DNA from: Bacteroidota bacterium
GTDB taxonomy: Bacteria; Bacteroidota; Bacteroidia; Flavobacteriales; Flavobacteriaceae
Direction: 5' to 3'
Assembly: GCA_024280145.1 (NCBI GenBank)
Contig: JAJRQR010000191.1
Span: 1 to 56,976, forward strand
DNA: 56,976 nucleotides
A program made the position numbers and the translations under genes. The notes under the pieces were generated by a model. It did not search any database, was not told where the DNA came from, and saw only the letters and a program-made list of their open reading frames with translations. This document shows positions 8,857 through 18,025 of the stretch, piece after piece (position 1 is the stretch's first letter; each line of letters starts with the position of its first letter).

Positions 8857-9966
8857 TTAGGCGTTTTTTACATCCAAAGCATCTCGCAATGCGTTTCCTA
8901 TCAACATAAAAGCCGTCACCAAACTCATTATTGCCAATCCAGGTATTAATGCTAAGTAAGGTTTTCCTAGAATTATATATGAGTAATGATCTTTTATAAT
9001 TCCTCCCCAACTTGGCATGGGTGGTTGTGCACCAATTCCTAAAAAACTAAGCCCACTTTCAATTAATATAGCTCCAGCAAAATTGGCTGCCGAAATAATA
9101 ATTACAGGTGCCATACTATTGGGTAAAATATGTTTTGTGATAATCCTGAGATCATTGTATCCCAAGGCTCTTGCTGCAGTAACATATTGCATCTGCTTTA
9201 CACCCATCACTTGCCCACGAACTACACGGGCAACTTCTACCCACATGGTAAGTCCGACTGCAATAAATACTTGCCAAAACCCTTTACCTAACGCTAAAGT
9301 GATAGCAATGACTAATAACAAGGTAGGAATAGACCAAGTAACATTGATGAGCCACATAATTACTGCATCTACTTTTCCGCCAAAATAACCGGCAATGGCC
9401 CCCAATGTAACCCCAATAATTAATGAAATAAACACTGCTACAAAACCAATTGCTAATGAAATTCGTATTCCAATCAACATTCTACTCAACAAATCACGAC
9501 CGTATTTATCAGTTCCTAACAGGAAATTTTTATCTGAAACATACAGTTTCGGAATGGCATCAAAAGAAGTTGCTTTGGGAAATAAACTCAAAGGATACTT
9601 TTTTTGAAGTCCTTCACTTCCATCGACAGTATATTCGGTAATCTGAAAAGAATTTTTTGTTACTTGAAAGTTTGAAATCGGTATTTCTGTATCGGTATTC
9701 TTCTTTCCAAAAAACAATATTGATAATTTATTTTGACTTACCTTTTCTGAAGGAATCGTAAGTATTTTAACTTGAAAACCTGGAGATTTTGAGTGAATGG
9801 ACAAATGCATCTGATTGGCATTCTGAGAATTATCTGGTGCTAAAACATAAGCAAAAATCGCCACCAAAACGCAGAGTACTAAAAACCCAAAACTTACAAC
9901 GCCCCATCCGTTTTTTTTAAACTTCTGGAGCGTTAATTTTGTTAATGAAGTGGATGTGTTTTTCAA
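8857..9966 (-). CDS. ABC transporter permease, OppC/DppC type (peptide or nickel class)
   Basis: The 369-residue protein opens with a cytoplasmic tail and one helix (about 21-43), then an unusually long periplasmic insertion (about 45-145) before FLLGTDKYGRDLLSRMLIG, the OppC-type entry to the core. Five more helices follow, with the EAA loop AARALGYNDLRIITKHILPN (about 261-280). C-terminal SGLSFLGIGAQPPMPSWG is diagnostic for the DppC/OppC group. It should pair with an OppB-type permease, an ATPase and a binding protein, none of which is in the window, so it is an orphan here. The substrate cannot be read from the sequence. Confidence 0.87.
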   Translation of the reverse strand: MKNTSTSLTKLTLQKFKKNGWGVVSFGFLVLCVLVAIFAYVLAPDNSQNANQMHLSIHSKSPGFQVKILTIPSEKVSQNKLSILFFGKKNTDTEIPISNFQVTKNSFQITEYTVDGSEGLQKKYPLSLFPKATSFDAIPKLYVSDKNFLLGTDKYGRDLLSRMLIGIRISLAIGFVAVFISLIIGVTLGAIAGYFGGKVDAVIMWLINVTWSIPTLLLVIAITLALGKGFWQVFIAVGLTMWVEVARVVRGQVMGVKQMQYVTAARALGYNDLRIITKHILPNSMAPVIIISAANFAGAILIESGLSFLGIGAQPPMPSWGGIIKDHYSYIILGKPYLALIPGLAIMSLVTAFMLIGNALRDALDVKNA

Positions 9967-10073
9967 GTGTATTTAAATATTATAATAAATTGGTCACAAG
10001 CAGTTCGCAATATTTCTTTTCCTATAAGTAATAAAAAATTTAACTCGCTTGTTTCACATGATAAATATAAAAC

Positions 10074-12251
10074 TTAATCCTTCACTTTCGCAACTTTACT
10101 ATTCTGAATATTACTAATCGACAAATCTTCCAAAACATTTACTGCTTCTTCAACATATATATCTTTACTCAATGTTTTGTGCCATCTTTTACGTTTTTCA
10201 GTTAAAGTAGTATCTAGTTTCATTAATTTTATTTCATAAGGCAAAGACTCGTAACTTAATTTATTATCATATTCACTAATGGCATCAAACTTTTTAGTTT
10301 CTTCTTTACGTTTTTCAATTTCAGCTTTGTAATCGTTGTAATTTAACGTTACTGTAGTTTCATCGCGACGTGTTTTAATCCATTTTGCATTTTCATCAAT
10401 CAATTGTAATTGTTCACTTTTTGCCATACGAGCATTACTTTTATTGATTGTTTCTTCATAATCAATATAGCCGTTCCAAACATCATACTCGGCAGCATCG
10501 ATTTTATCATACGGCAACGGATTGTCGTAATCACGTTCACCAATATCAATATAACTATAACGATCTGGCATAACCACATCACTTTTCACACCTTCTAATT
10601 GAGTAGAACCTCCATTAACACGATAGAATTTTTGAGTCGTTAATTTTAAAGCTCCCATATCACCCATATCGTTTTTACGAAGCCATTGATTTAAGTCTAA
10701 TAAATTTTGAACAGTTCCTTTTCCGTAAGATTGCTTACTTCCAATAATAATTGCTCTTTTATAATCTTGCATTGCAGCTGCTAAAATTTCGGAAGCTGAA
10801 GCAGATAATTCATTCACCAAAATCACCAATGGACCATCCCAAATAATGTCTTTATCTCTATCTCTCAACACTTCTTTTTTACTTCCTGATGACGCTACTT
10901 GAACCACGGGGCCCTCTTTTATAAACAGCCCTGCCATTTCTACAGCAGTTCGTAAAGAACCACCACCATTATTACGAAGGTCGATTACTAAACCTTCCAT
11001 TCCTTCTTTTTTTAAACGTATAATTTCTTTTTTAACATCACTAGCAGCATTTCGCTCCTTGTAATTATCCATATCAAAGTAAAATTGTGGTAGATTAATT
11101 AAGCCAAAATTTTTATCATCTTTAGTAATTAATGCTGATTTTGCGTAGGTTTCTTCAAGTTCCACAACATCTCTTGTAATGGTTTCATCTTCAATGGTAC
11201 CATCCACACGTTTTAATGTTAAAGTTACTTTTGTTCCTTTTGGGCCTTTTATTAATTTTACCGCATCATCTAATCTCATTCCAACTACACTAACCGCTTC
11301 TTTTTCATCTTCTTGTTTTACTTTCATAATGAGGTCCCCAACTTCTACATGTTCGCCTCGCCAAGCTGGTCCACCGCTAATAACTTCAACAATTTTTATA
11401 TAATCATTCTTTTTTTGAAGTCTCGCTCCAATTCCTTCTAATTTTCCAGACATTTGTAAATCGAAACGGTCTCTTTCAGTCGGTGCAAAATAGTTGGTAT
11501 GAGGATCAAACTCTTCTACAATTGTAGTTAAGAAAACTGCAAAATAATCTTTACGTTCAAGATCATCCACAAAATCAAAATAATCATCTAAGGAAGATTT
11601 TGAGCTTTCTCTAGATTCTTTTTCTAATTCTTCAAGGCTTTTTGGCTCTTTTAACTCTTCCGTTTTTTGATCCTTATCAAATTCTTTTTCCTTACTAGTT
11701 TTAATTGTATTCCCATTATCATCAATTAAATCGTAATAGTTAGAAATAGTTGTAAATTTTAATTGCTTCCGCCAGCGGTTTCTTAATTCTTTTTTTGAAG
11801 ATACATAAGGTACTTTTTCATAATCTACATTAATAGTTTCATCTTTAAAATAATCAAAAGGAACTTCTAAGACTTTTGTATAGATCTTTTTTACTTCCTC
11901 CATTCTTTCCATATACCGATTGTATACTAAATTGAAAAAAGTAAGATCTTTTACTTTAATTTGATCATCAATTTCATATTTATACTGACTAAATTCTTCA
12001 ATATCTGAAGCTAAGAAATAGCGTTTTAAAGGATCCATTCCAATTAAAAACTTATCATACACATTTTCTGAAAATTCATCATTCATATCTTTCGGTTCAT
12101 AATGTCCTTTTTGTAATACAAATGTGATTAAATCGATTAATAATTTATCCTTATCGGGGTCGTTAAACTCTTTGGTAGTAAAGCTGCAAGAAGCAACACC
12201 TAAAAATACTGCAAGGAGTAAAACTTTAAAATTCTTTTTCAAAACTTTCAT
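10074..12251 (-). CDS. prc: carboxy-terminal processing (tail-specific) protease, S41 family
   Basis: This periplasmic Ser/Lys-dyad protease trims C-termini of envelope proteins. With the ATG at 12251 the product is 725 residues and begins with a lipoprotein signal (MKVLKKNFKVLLLAVFLG, lipobox VASC, lipidated Cys about residue 23). Two in-frame ATGs lie upstream (12257, 12287) but would spoil the signal peptide. Domains in order are an N-terminal helical domain with a charged linker, PDZ (about 265-360, GIGARLQ..), the S41 core with the nucleophile in NELSASASEIL and general base Lys in QSYGKGTVQ, then a C-terminal DUF3340-like region. It is a monocistronic unit, divergent from surE. Confidence 0.93.
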   Translation of the reverse strand: MKVLKKNFKVLLLAVFLGVASCSFTTKEFNDPDKDKLLIDLITFVLQKGHYEPKDMNDEFSENVYDKFLIGMDPLKRYFLASDIEEFSQYKYEIDDQIKVKDLTFFNLVYNRYMERMEEVKKIYTKVLEVPFDYFKDETINVDYEKVPYVSSKKELRNRWRKQLKFTTISNYYDLIDDNGNTIKTSKEKEFDKDQKTEELKEPKSLEELEKESRESSKSSLDDYFDFVDDLERKDYFAVFLTTIVEEFDPHTNYFAPTERDRFDLQMSGKLEGIGARLQKKNDYIKIVEVISGGPAWRGEHVEVGDLIMKVKQEDEKEAVSVVGMRLDDAVKLIKGPKGTKVTLTLKRVDGTIEDETITRDVVELEETYAKSALITKDDKNFGLINLPQFYFDMDNYKERNAASDVKKEIIRLKKEGMEGLVIDLRNNGGGSLRTAVEMAGLFIKEGPVVQVASSGSKKEVLRDRDKDIIWDGPLVILVNELSASASEILAAAMQDYKRAIIIGSKQSYGKGTVQNLLDLNQWLRKNDMGDMGALKLTTQKFYRVNGGSTQLEGVKSDVVMPDRYSYIDIGERDYDNPLPYDKIDAAEYDVWNGYIDYEETINKSNARMAKSEQLQLIDENAKWIKTRRDETTVTLNYNDYKAEIEKRKEETKKFDAISEYDNKLSYESLPYEIKLMKLDTTLTEKRKRWHKTLSKDIYVEEAVNVLEDLSISNIQNSKVAKVKD

Positions 12252-12387
12252 ATTCATCTTTTTTATACTGAGGACTAATTTATACAAAATATCGTGCCAA
12301 TTTATATGTTGAGTTACTAATTTTTTGTTAAACCAATTTTTAATTACAATCCTCTTTTAATAATACCATCTGAAAAATATTATTATG

Positions 12388-12395
12388 TACTTTAG
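12388..12395 (+). promoter_or_regulatory. possible -7 box of surE-lpxB unit
   Basis: TACTTTAG is a one-mismatch fit to TAnnTTTG, 24 bases before the surE ATG. No -33 element is clear. Confidence 0.3.
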
Positions 12396-12418
12396 CTTTT
12401 TGATTTAACAACCATAAA

Positions 12419-13195
12419 ATGCCTTCAAAAAAACCGCTTATTCTTATTACAAATGACGATGGAATTCACGCACCAGGTATTCGTTTTCTAATTGAAATCA
12501 TGAACTCATTTGGTGATGTAATTGTTGTAGCACCGGACGCTCCACAGAGCGGAATGGGTCACGCAATTACCATTAACGACACACTTTATTGCGAACCAAT
12601 TACTATTGAAAAAGACGCTCCACAAAAAGAATTTACTTGTAGTGGAACACCCGCAGATTGTGTGAAAATTGCCGTAAACGAAATTCTAAAACGAAAGCCA
12701 GATTTATGTGTTAGTGGAATTAATCACGGAAGTAATTCGTCTATCAATGTAATTTATTCTGGTACGATGAGTGCTGCTGTTGAAGCAGGAACTCAAGGTA
12801 TTCCTTCCATTGGTTTTTCGCTATTGGATTATTCATTGGAAGCCGATTTTAAACCTTCCAAAAAATATATCGAAACAATTGTCACCGAATGCTTGCAAAA
12901 TGGATTACCAAAAGGGGTGGTTTTAAACGTGAATATTCCAAAATTAATTGAAGAAGAAATTAAAGGAATTAAAATTTGCCGACAAGCAAAAGGACATTGG
13001 TCCGAAGAATTTGACAAACGAACCAACCCTTTGGGAAGAGATTATTACTGGCTAACAGGAAAATTTATTAACGAAGATGAAGGAACAGATACAGATGAAT
13101 GGGCTTTAGAAAACGGATATGTTTCGGTGGTTCCAGTACAATTCGATTTAACCGCACATCACGCTATAAAAGACATTAATAAATGGACACTATAA
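12419..13195 (+). CDS. surE: 5'/3'-nucleotidase SurE
   Basis: SurE is a metal-dependent survival-protein phosphatase acting on nucleoside monophosphates. The 258-residue product is standard length. Active-site motifs are present: ITNDDGIHAPGI with the metal-binding Asp pair (about residues 10-21), GMGHAITI, FTCSGTPADCV, VSGINHGSNSS with the metal-binding Asn (about 99-109), and SGTMSAAVEA. It starts the surE / small membrane protein / lpxB unit, and its stop overlaps the next gene by 13 bases. Confidence 0.95.
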   Translation: MPSKKPLILITNDDGIHAPGIRFLIEIMNSFGDVIVVAPDAPQSGMGHAITINDTLYCEPITIEKDAPQKEFTCSGTPADCVKIAVNEILKRKPDLCVSGINHGSNSSINVIYSGTMSAAVEAGTQGIPSIGFSLLDYSLEADFKPSKKYIETIVTECLQNGLPKGVVLNVNIPKLIEEEIKGIKICRQAKGHWSEEFDKRTNPLGRDYYWLTGKFINEDEGTDTDEWALENGYVSVVPVQFDLTAHHAIKDINKWTL

Positions 13196-13470
13196 AAAAA
13201 GAAGTTATTATTGGTATGCTAATCGGACTTGTAGCTAATATTGCTGGAAGTTATGTGTATATTTATTTTTTTTCAGATTATAATTTAGAAGAAACTATTA
13301 AGAACGCTTTTTTACAAGATGTTTTCGGAAATATTATTGCACTCGGTGCTATTTTAAATTTGATTGTATTTTTTATATTTCTGAAAAAAAATCAATTTTA
13401 TAGAGCAAGAGGAGTTGTTTTGGCAACGGTTATTGCGGCAATAATAATATTAGTTACTAAGTTTTATTAA
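13183..13470 (+). CDS. small three-helix membrane protein between surE and lpxB
   Basis: The 95-residue protein is not assigned to a named family. It has three hydrophobic helices (about 8-29, 47-68 and 75-93) and a short polar loop. The ATG lies within the last codons of surE (13-base overlap) and lpxB starts 30 bases downstream, so it is co-transcribed. From memory, similar small proteins occupy this slot in other flavobacteria. A function in lipid A assembly is possible from context only. Confidence 0.75.
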   Translation: MDTIKKEVIIGMLIGLVANIAGSYVYIYFFSDYNLEETIKNAFLQDVFGNIIALGAILNLIVFFIFLKKNQFYRARGVVLATVIAAIIILVTKFY

Positions 13471-13500
13471 AAATGATCCATGCCATAGTAGGGAAAACAT

Positions 13501-14613
13501 ATGAAATACTACATCATAGCAGGAGAAGCTTCGGGTGATTTACACGGAGCAAATTTAATGAAGGCCTTGTATCAAAAAGATACAAAAGCTGACATTCGCT
13601 ATTGGGGTCGTGATTTAATGGAAAAAGTTGGTGGTAAATTGGTGAAACATTACCGTGAATTGGCTTTTATGGGTTTTGTAGAAGTCCTTTTTAACCTAAG
13701 AACCATTTTTAAAAACATTTCATTTTGCAAAAAAGACATTGAAAATTTTAATCCTGATGTGATTATATTTATCGATTACCCTGGTTTTAATATGCGTATT
13801 GCCAAATGGGCAAAACAAAAAGTCATCAAAACCCATTATTATATTTCACCTCAAATTTGGGCATGGAAAGAAGGTAGAATCAAGGACATTAAACGCGATG
13901 TGGATGCGATGTATGTAATACTTCCTTTTGAAAAAGGTTTTTATGAAGACAAACATCAATTTCCGGTTCATTTTGTAGGCCATCCGCTAATAGATGAAAT
14001 CGCACACAGAAAACAAGTAGATGAAATTCTTTTCAGGAAAGAAAACAAATTAGATGACCGACCAATTATTGCGCTACTTCCTGGAAGTAGAAAGCAAGAA
14101 ATATCAAAAATGTTGGATGTAATGTTGAGCATAGTTGACGATTTTAAAGATTATCAATTTGTAATTGCTGGAGCTCCAAGTCAGGATGAGAGTTTTTACA
14201 ATTCATTTATTAAATCGCAAAACATTCATTTATTACTGAACAAAACCTACGATTTATTAAGCGTTTCGTATGCTGCTCTGGTAACATCGGGAACAGCTAC
14301 TTTAGAAACTGCCTTGTTTAAAGTTCCTCAAGTAGTTTGTTACTCCGGTAATAGAATCTCTTATGAAATTGCCAAACGAATTATTAAATTGAAATATATC
14401 TCTTTAGTAAACTTGATTTTGGATAAAGAAGTAGTTACTGAATTAATTCAAACAGAATTCAACAACAAACGATTAAAGGAAGAGTTAGACAAAATATTGG
14501 ATGAATATAACAGAGCCGTTCTATTTTTAGAATATTACGATTTAGAACAAAAACTTGGTGGCGTGGGTGCTAGTGAAAAAACGGCTGGGTTGATTGTTAA
14601 TAGCATGAAATAA
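13501..14613 (+). CDS. lpxB: lipid-A-disaccharide synthase
   Basis: LpxB is a peripheral membrane GT19 enzyme that condenses UDP-2,3-diacylglucosamine with lipid X to give the lipid A disaccharide. The 370-residue product starts with the hallmark YYIIAGEASGDLHGANL (about 3-19). It also has IFIDYPGFNMRIAKWAK, YISPQIWAWKEGRI (about 117-130), the GHPLIDE segment, LLPGSRKQEI and TSGTATLETALFKVPQVV. Length and motifs are complete. It is the last gene of the surE unit. Confidence 0.95.
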   Translation: MKYYIIAGEASGDLHGANLMKALYQKDTKADIRYWGRDLMEKVGGKLVKHYRELAFMGFVEVLFNLRTIFKNISFCKKDIENFNPDVIIFIDYPGFNMRIAKWAKQKVIKTHYYISPQIWAWKEGRIKDIKRDVDAMYVILPFEKGFYEDKHQFPVHFVGHPLIDEIAHRKQVDEILFRKENKLDDRPIIALLPGSRKQEISKMLDVMLSIVDDFKDYQFVIAGAPSQDESFYNSFIKSQNIHLLLNKTYDLLSVSYAALVTSGTATLETALFKVPQVVCYSGNRISYEIAKRIIKLKYISLVNLILDKEVVTELIQTEFNNKRLKEELDKILDEYNRAVLFLEYYDLEQKLGGVGASEKTAGLIVNSMK

Positions 14614-14642
14614 TCTTTTGCCAATATGTGTATCTATTAAAT

Positions 14643-14668
14643 AGGTTTCGACTACGCTCAACCAGACA
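14643..14668. repeat. dispersed 26-bp repeat (copy 1), intergenic
   Basis: Between lpxB and the NlpC/P60 gene lies AGGTTTCGACTACGCTCAAC followed by CAGACA. Its reverse complement matches the segment at 48110-48135 inside the TIGR04283 glycosyltransferase gene at 23 of 26 positions. Variants of this sequence are, from memory, abundant in Flavobacteriaceae genomes. No terminal repeats or gene are associated. Confidence 0.7.
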
Positions 14669-14675
14669 TCTAGTA

Positions 14676-14683
14676 TAGATTTG
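14676..14683 (+). promoter_or_regulatory. -7 box of the NlpC/P60 gene
   Basis: TAGATTTG matches TAnnTTTG and lies 26 bases before the ATG at 14710, immediately after the dispersed repeat. No -33 TTG is seen, and the -33 region falls inside the repeat. Confidence 0.42.
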
Positions 14684-14709
14684 TTTTAAAAACAACAATA
14701 ATTAAAAAA

Positions 14710-15273
14710 ATGAAGAAATATATCCTACTTATTATTCTTTCAACTTTTTTAGTTTCTTGTGGAAGCTCAAAAAAAGCTACTACGAGCCGAACAAAAACTC
14801 ATAAAACTACTTCAAAAAAAACAGCTTCTAAAACCACAAAAAAGTCTTCAAAAAAAAACAGCTCATCTAAAACAACTTCTTCCGAAAACAAAAAAGTTTC
14901 TAACATCATCAAGACTGCAAAAACCTTTGAAGGAACTAAATATAAATTTGGAGGAACTACAAAAAAAGGAATGGATTGCTCTGGCTTGGTCTATGTGGCT
15001 TATGGAAAAGAAGGAATTAAACTACCCCGTGTTTCGCGAGATATGGCAAAACAAGGAAAATCGGTTTCCTTAAAAAAAGTTGCTAAAGGAGATTTGATAT
15101 TTTTTAAAACTGGAAAATCTAAAAACCGTGTTAATCACGTTGGTATCGTGACCAAAATAAGTAAAGGAGAAATATTTTTTATCCATGCATCTACGACTCG
15201 GGGTGTTATAAATTCTTCATTAAATGAAAGCTATTGGAAAAAAACCTTTGTAGAGGCACGAAAAATCATCTAA
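14710..15273 (+). CDS. NlpC/P60 (C40) family lipoprotein, peptidoglycan endopeptidase
   Basis: The 187-residue lipoprotein has a signal peptide ending in lipobox LVSC (Cys17). A low-complexity Ser/Thr/Lys linker follows (about 19-62), coded by A-rich DNA with long A runs. The C-terminal NlpC/P60 domain carries the nucleophile Cys in KKGMDCSGLVYVAYG (Cys90), the catalytic His in RVNHVGIV and the third residue around FFIHAS. It probably cleaves stem peptides (D-Glu to diamino acid bond) from the outer-membrane side, the basic linker spanning toward the wall. It has its own promoter and comEC follows after 69 bases. Confidence 0.9.
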   Translation: MKKYILLIILSTFLVSCGSSKKATTSRTKTHKTTSKKTASKTTKKSSKKNSSSKTTSSENKKVSNIIKTAKTFEGTKYKFGGTTKKGMDCSGLVYVAYGKEGIKLPRVSRDMAKQGKSVSLKKVAKGDLIFFKTGKSKNRVNHVGIVTKISKGEIFFIHASTTRGVINSSLNESYWKKTFVEARKII

Positions 15274-15342
15274 TTATAAATAAATTACTATATTTATAGC
15301 ACTCCTCAATTGATTTTAAGCAATGTTTAAAGTCAATTTACA

Positions 15343-17376
15343 ATGAAATTCATCAACTTTTCGGTAGTAAAATTTGCTTCCTTATTGACAGTAGGAATCC
15401 TTATTGCTCATTTTTTTCTAAGTCCTTCTCTTTTATATTTTTATCTGTTTTCAGGTTTTGTGTTTCTAATTTTTATTGCTTGGTTTATTGCTAGGAAACA
15501 GCTGTTTCAAAACAGTTTATTTGGAATTATTACTTATTTATCTTTCGCTTTATTAGGGATTATTTCCTATCAAATACGTTTGTCTGAGTTGATTCCTGAT
15601 CATTATTCTCATCAAATTTCGAATTCTTCAACTTCTGAAACTTATCAACTAAAAATAAAAGAAGTCTTAAAAACAGACACTTATAACGACAAGTACATTA
15701 CTGATGTTATTGCTATAAATCAAAAAGTTACAAAAGGAAGAGTCCTATTAAATATTAAAAAAGATTCTTTAAAATCACTTTTAAATATTGATGATATATT
15801 GTTAATTTCTGCTCCACTTCATTTGATTAATTCTCCTTTAAATCCTCATCAATTTGATTATTCAAAATATATGAAAACGATGGGAATTCAACATCAATTA
15901 CGAGTTTCTAACCCCGATATTTTATATAAATATCAAGGAAAAACAACTTTAAAAAGCAAAGCTGAAAAATTAAGAAATCACATAATTAACAAATTAAAAG
16001 ACAGTTTCTTAACTCCAAATGAACTATCAATCATTCAAGCATTAATTTTAGGGTAACGAAAAGACATTAGTAAAGAAATGTATAGTGATTATGCAGCAGC
16101 AGGGGCTATTCATATTTTGGCAGTTTCTGGATTGCACGTTGGGATTGTATATTTTATACTTCAGTTTCTATTTAGTCCTTTTAATCTTTTTAGAAAAGGA
16201 AAACTCATCATTCCTATATTAATTGTTATTTGTCTTTGGGTTTTTGCATTTATTACAGGTCTTTCACCTTCGGTTGTAAGGGCAGTTACCATGTTTACAT
16301 TCTTTGCCTTTGCGAAAATAATCAATCGTGATACCAACGCTATTAATACGATGTTTCTATCTTATTTCGTGTTGCTATTAATTAACCCAATGTGGTTGTT
16401 TCATGTTGGATTTCAGTTGAGCTATTTAGCGGTTTTCTTTATTCTTTGGATAGTTCCTATGATAAATAGAATGTATTATCCAACTAATTATTTTCTGAAA
16501 AAAGTATGGGGAATAATCACTGTTACCATCGCCGCACAAATTGGAATTATTCCTTTGAGTCTGTATTATTTCCATCAGTTTCCAGGCTTGTTTTTTCTCA
16601 CGAACATTGTTATTCTTCCTTTTCTTGGAATTCTTCTAGGGTTTGGGATTCTAATAATAGTACTAGCTGTTTTTAATATCCTTCCTGAATGGATTGCCAT
16701 TTCATACAACTATATCATCAAACAAATGAATGGTTTTATTAACTGGATTGCACATCAAGATTCGTTTTTGTTTCAGGATATTCATTTTAGTTCTGAAAAA
16801 GTATTGGCAAGTTATGTACTTATCATCAGTAGTATAATTCTTTGGAAAATTAAAAGTCAAAAAGGTTTTATCTATTGTTTTATAGGGCTTTCATTACTAA
16901 TAGGAATCTTTGTGTTTGATGAATTCTCAAACTCTAATAACGAATTTATTGTTTTTCAAAAAAGCAGAAAAACTTTAATTGGCTTTAAACATGGGGATAA
17001 TTTTGTGCTTTTCCGAAGTGATACCAATTCAATTTACAAAAATAGTTATCCTTTAAAAGGATACCGAATTGCAAATGACATTAACAATTATTCTGAAGGT
17101 AATCTACCCTCCATCCTATCTTATAATCATAAAAACATATTGATTTTAGACAGTTTAGGAATCTATCCAAAAAATTCTGAAATTGATATAGTTTTATTAT
17201 CCATGAGTCCAAAAGTAAATTTAGAACGACTTATTGATTGTCTACAACCCAAACTAATTATTGTCGATGGAAACAACTACAAATCGTATGTGAGCCGTTG
17301 GAAAAAAACCTGTGAAGAAAAAAAGCTCCCTTTCCATTATACTGGAATTGAGGGAGCATTTGTATTATCTCGTTAG
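15343..17376 (+). pseudogene. comEC: ComEC/Rec2-type competence channel, interrupted by an in-frame TAA
   Basis: ComEC is the inner-membrane channel for single-stranded DNA in natural transformation. The ORF from ATG 15343 covers N-terminal helices and the OB-fold/DUF4131 domain up to ALILG, then meets TAA at 16054-16056. The same frame continues as RKDISKEMYSDYAAAGAIHI, with AVSGLHVGIVYF (the competence-domain hallmark), multiple helices and a degenerate C-terminal metallo-beta-lactamase-like domain to the stop at 17376. Relatives normally read LLGQR at this point, so the TAA looks like a single C-to-T change of CAA (Gln). Without the stop the product would be 677 residues, the family's usual size. 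No frame change is needed. Reinitiation at ATG 16078 would make a channel lacking its N-terminal part. Confidence 0.88.
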
Positions 17377-17407
17377 TTTCTGGAATTTAGTGTTTGAATA
17401 TTGAATT

Positions 17408-17950
17408 TTACTTAAATGTCCCTTTAAAATTTTCTTGATATTCTTGCCAAGATTTACCAGTAGTAAGTGTTAAATAATCATCGCTGGCAATCATTTTAAG
17501 ATAAATTTCTAATTGTTCAGGAGTTTTATAACCCACTACTGGCTGAATTAACTCTCCATTTTCATTAAAAAAAACAATAGTTGGATAGCCTGTTACCTTT
17601 AAGGCATGTGCTAATAAATGCTGAGAATTTCTTCCTTTTCTGCCCTCTTGATAATTTGGATTGGTATAAGTAAAATCCTGATAAGTGATTTCTTCAGTAC
17701 CTTCAGCATTAAACTTTACTGCGTAATAATTTTCATTTACATATTTTGCTACATCATCATTGTGGAATGTTTTTTTATCTAACAATTTACAAGGCCCACA
17801 CCAATCGGTATAAACATCCATAAATATTTTTTTAGGATTTTCTTTTTGAGCTTCGAGAGCTTCATTCATAGACATCCAGTTAATTTTATCCTGTGCGGAT
17901 ATTTTTGTAACTCCTAGTAAAACAAATGCAATAAGTAGTGCTTTTTTCAT
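17408..17950 (-). CDS. periplasmic thioredoxin-family protein
   Basis: The 180-residue protein has a cleavable signal peptide (MKKALLIAFVLLGVTKISAQ) and one thioredoxin fold with the redox motif WCGPCK (about 50-55). Cis-Pro is in VTGYPTIVFF (about 125). A loop insertion rich in Asn/Gly (about 95-110) separates the two. It is probably a disulfide reductase or isomerase of the DUF255/thioredoxin_7-like type found throughout Flavobacteriia. A terminator lies upstream (17976-17997), so it is probably transcribed separately from the transporter at 18026. Confidence 0.87.
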   Translation of the reverse strand: MKKALLIAFVLLGVTKISAQDKINWMSMNEALEAQKENPKKIFMDVYTDWCGPCKLLDKKTFHNDDVAKYVNENYYAVKFNAEGTEEITYQDFTYTNPNYQEGRKGRNSQHLLAHALKVTGYPTIVFFNENGELIQPVVGYKTPEQLEIYLKMIASDDYLTLTTGKSWQEYQENFKGTFK

Positions 17951-17975
17951 TTTTCAATATTTAATTCTTCTTAAA

Positions 17976-17997
17976 AAACGCCCCAAAAGGAGCGTTT
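17976..17997 (-). terminator. intrinsic terminator after the POT transporter gene
   Basis: On the minus strand, AAACGC and GCGTTT arms (plus CC/GG after one mismatch) enclose a TTTT loop and run into T residues. It sits 28 bases beyond the stop of the gene at 18026-19600. Confidence 0.65.
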
Positions 17998-18025
17998 ATT
18001 GTATGTTCTTTCGTTTGTATAATAA

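Noticed and set aside
9017-9388. Plus-strand open frame of 123 codons inside the OppC-like gene
   Set aside because: It is antisense to a clear permease, has no family-like motifs, and arises from the codon pattern of the real gene.
14759-15073. Open frame overlapping the NlpC/P60 gene in another frame
   Set aside because: It is Lys/Gln/Leu low-complexity from the A-rich linker, while the real frame has lipobox and catalytic motifs.
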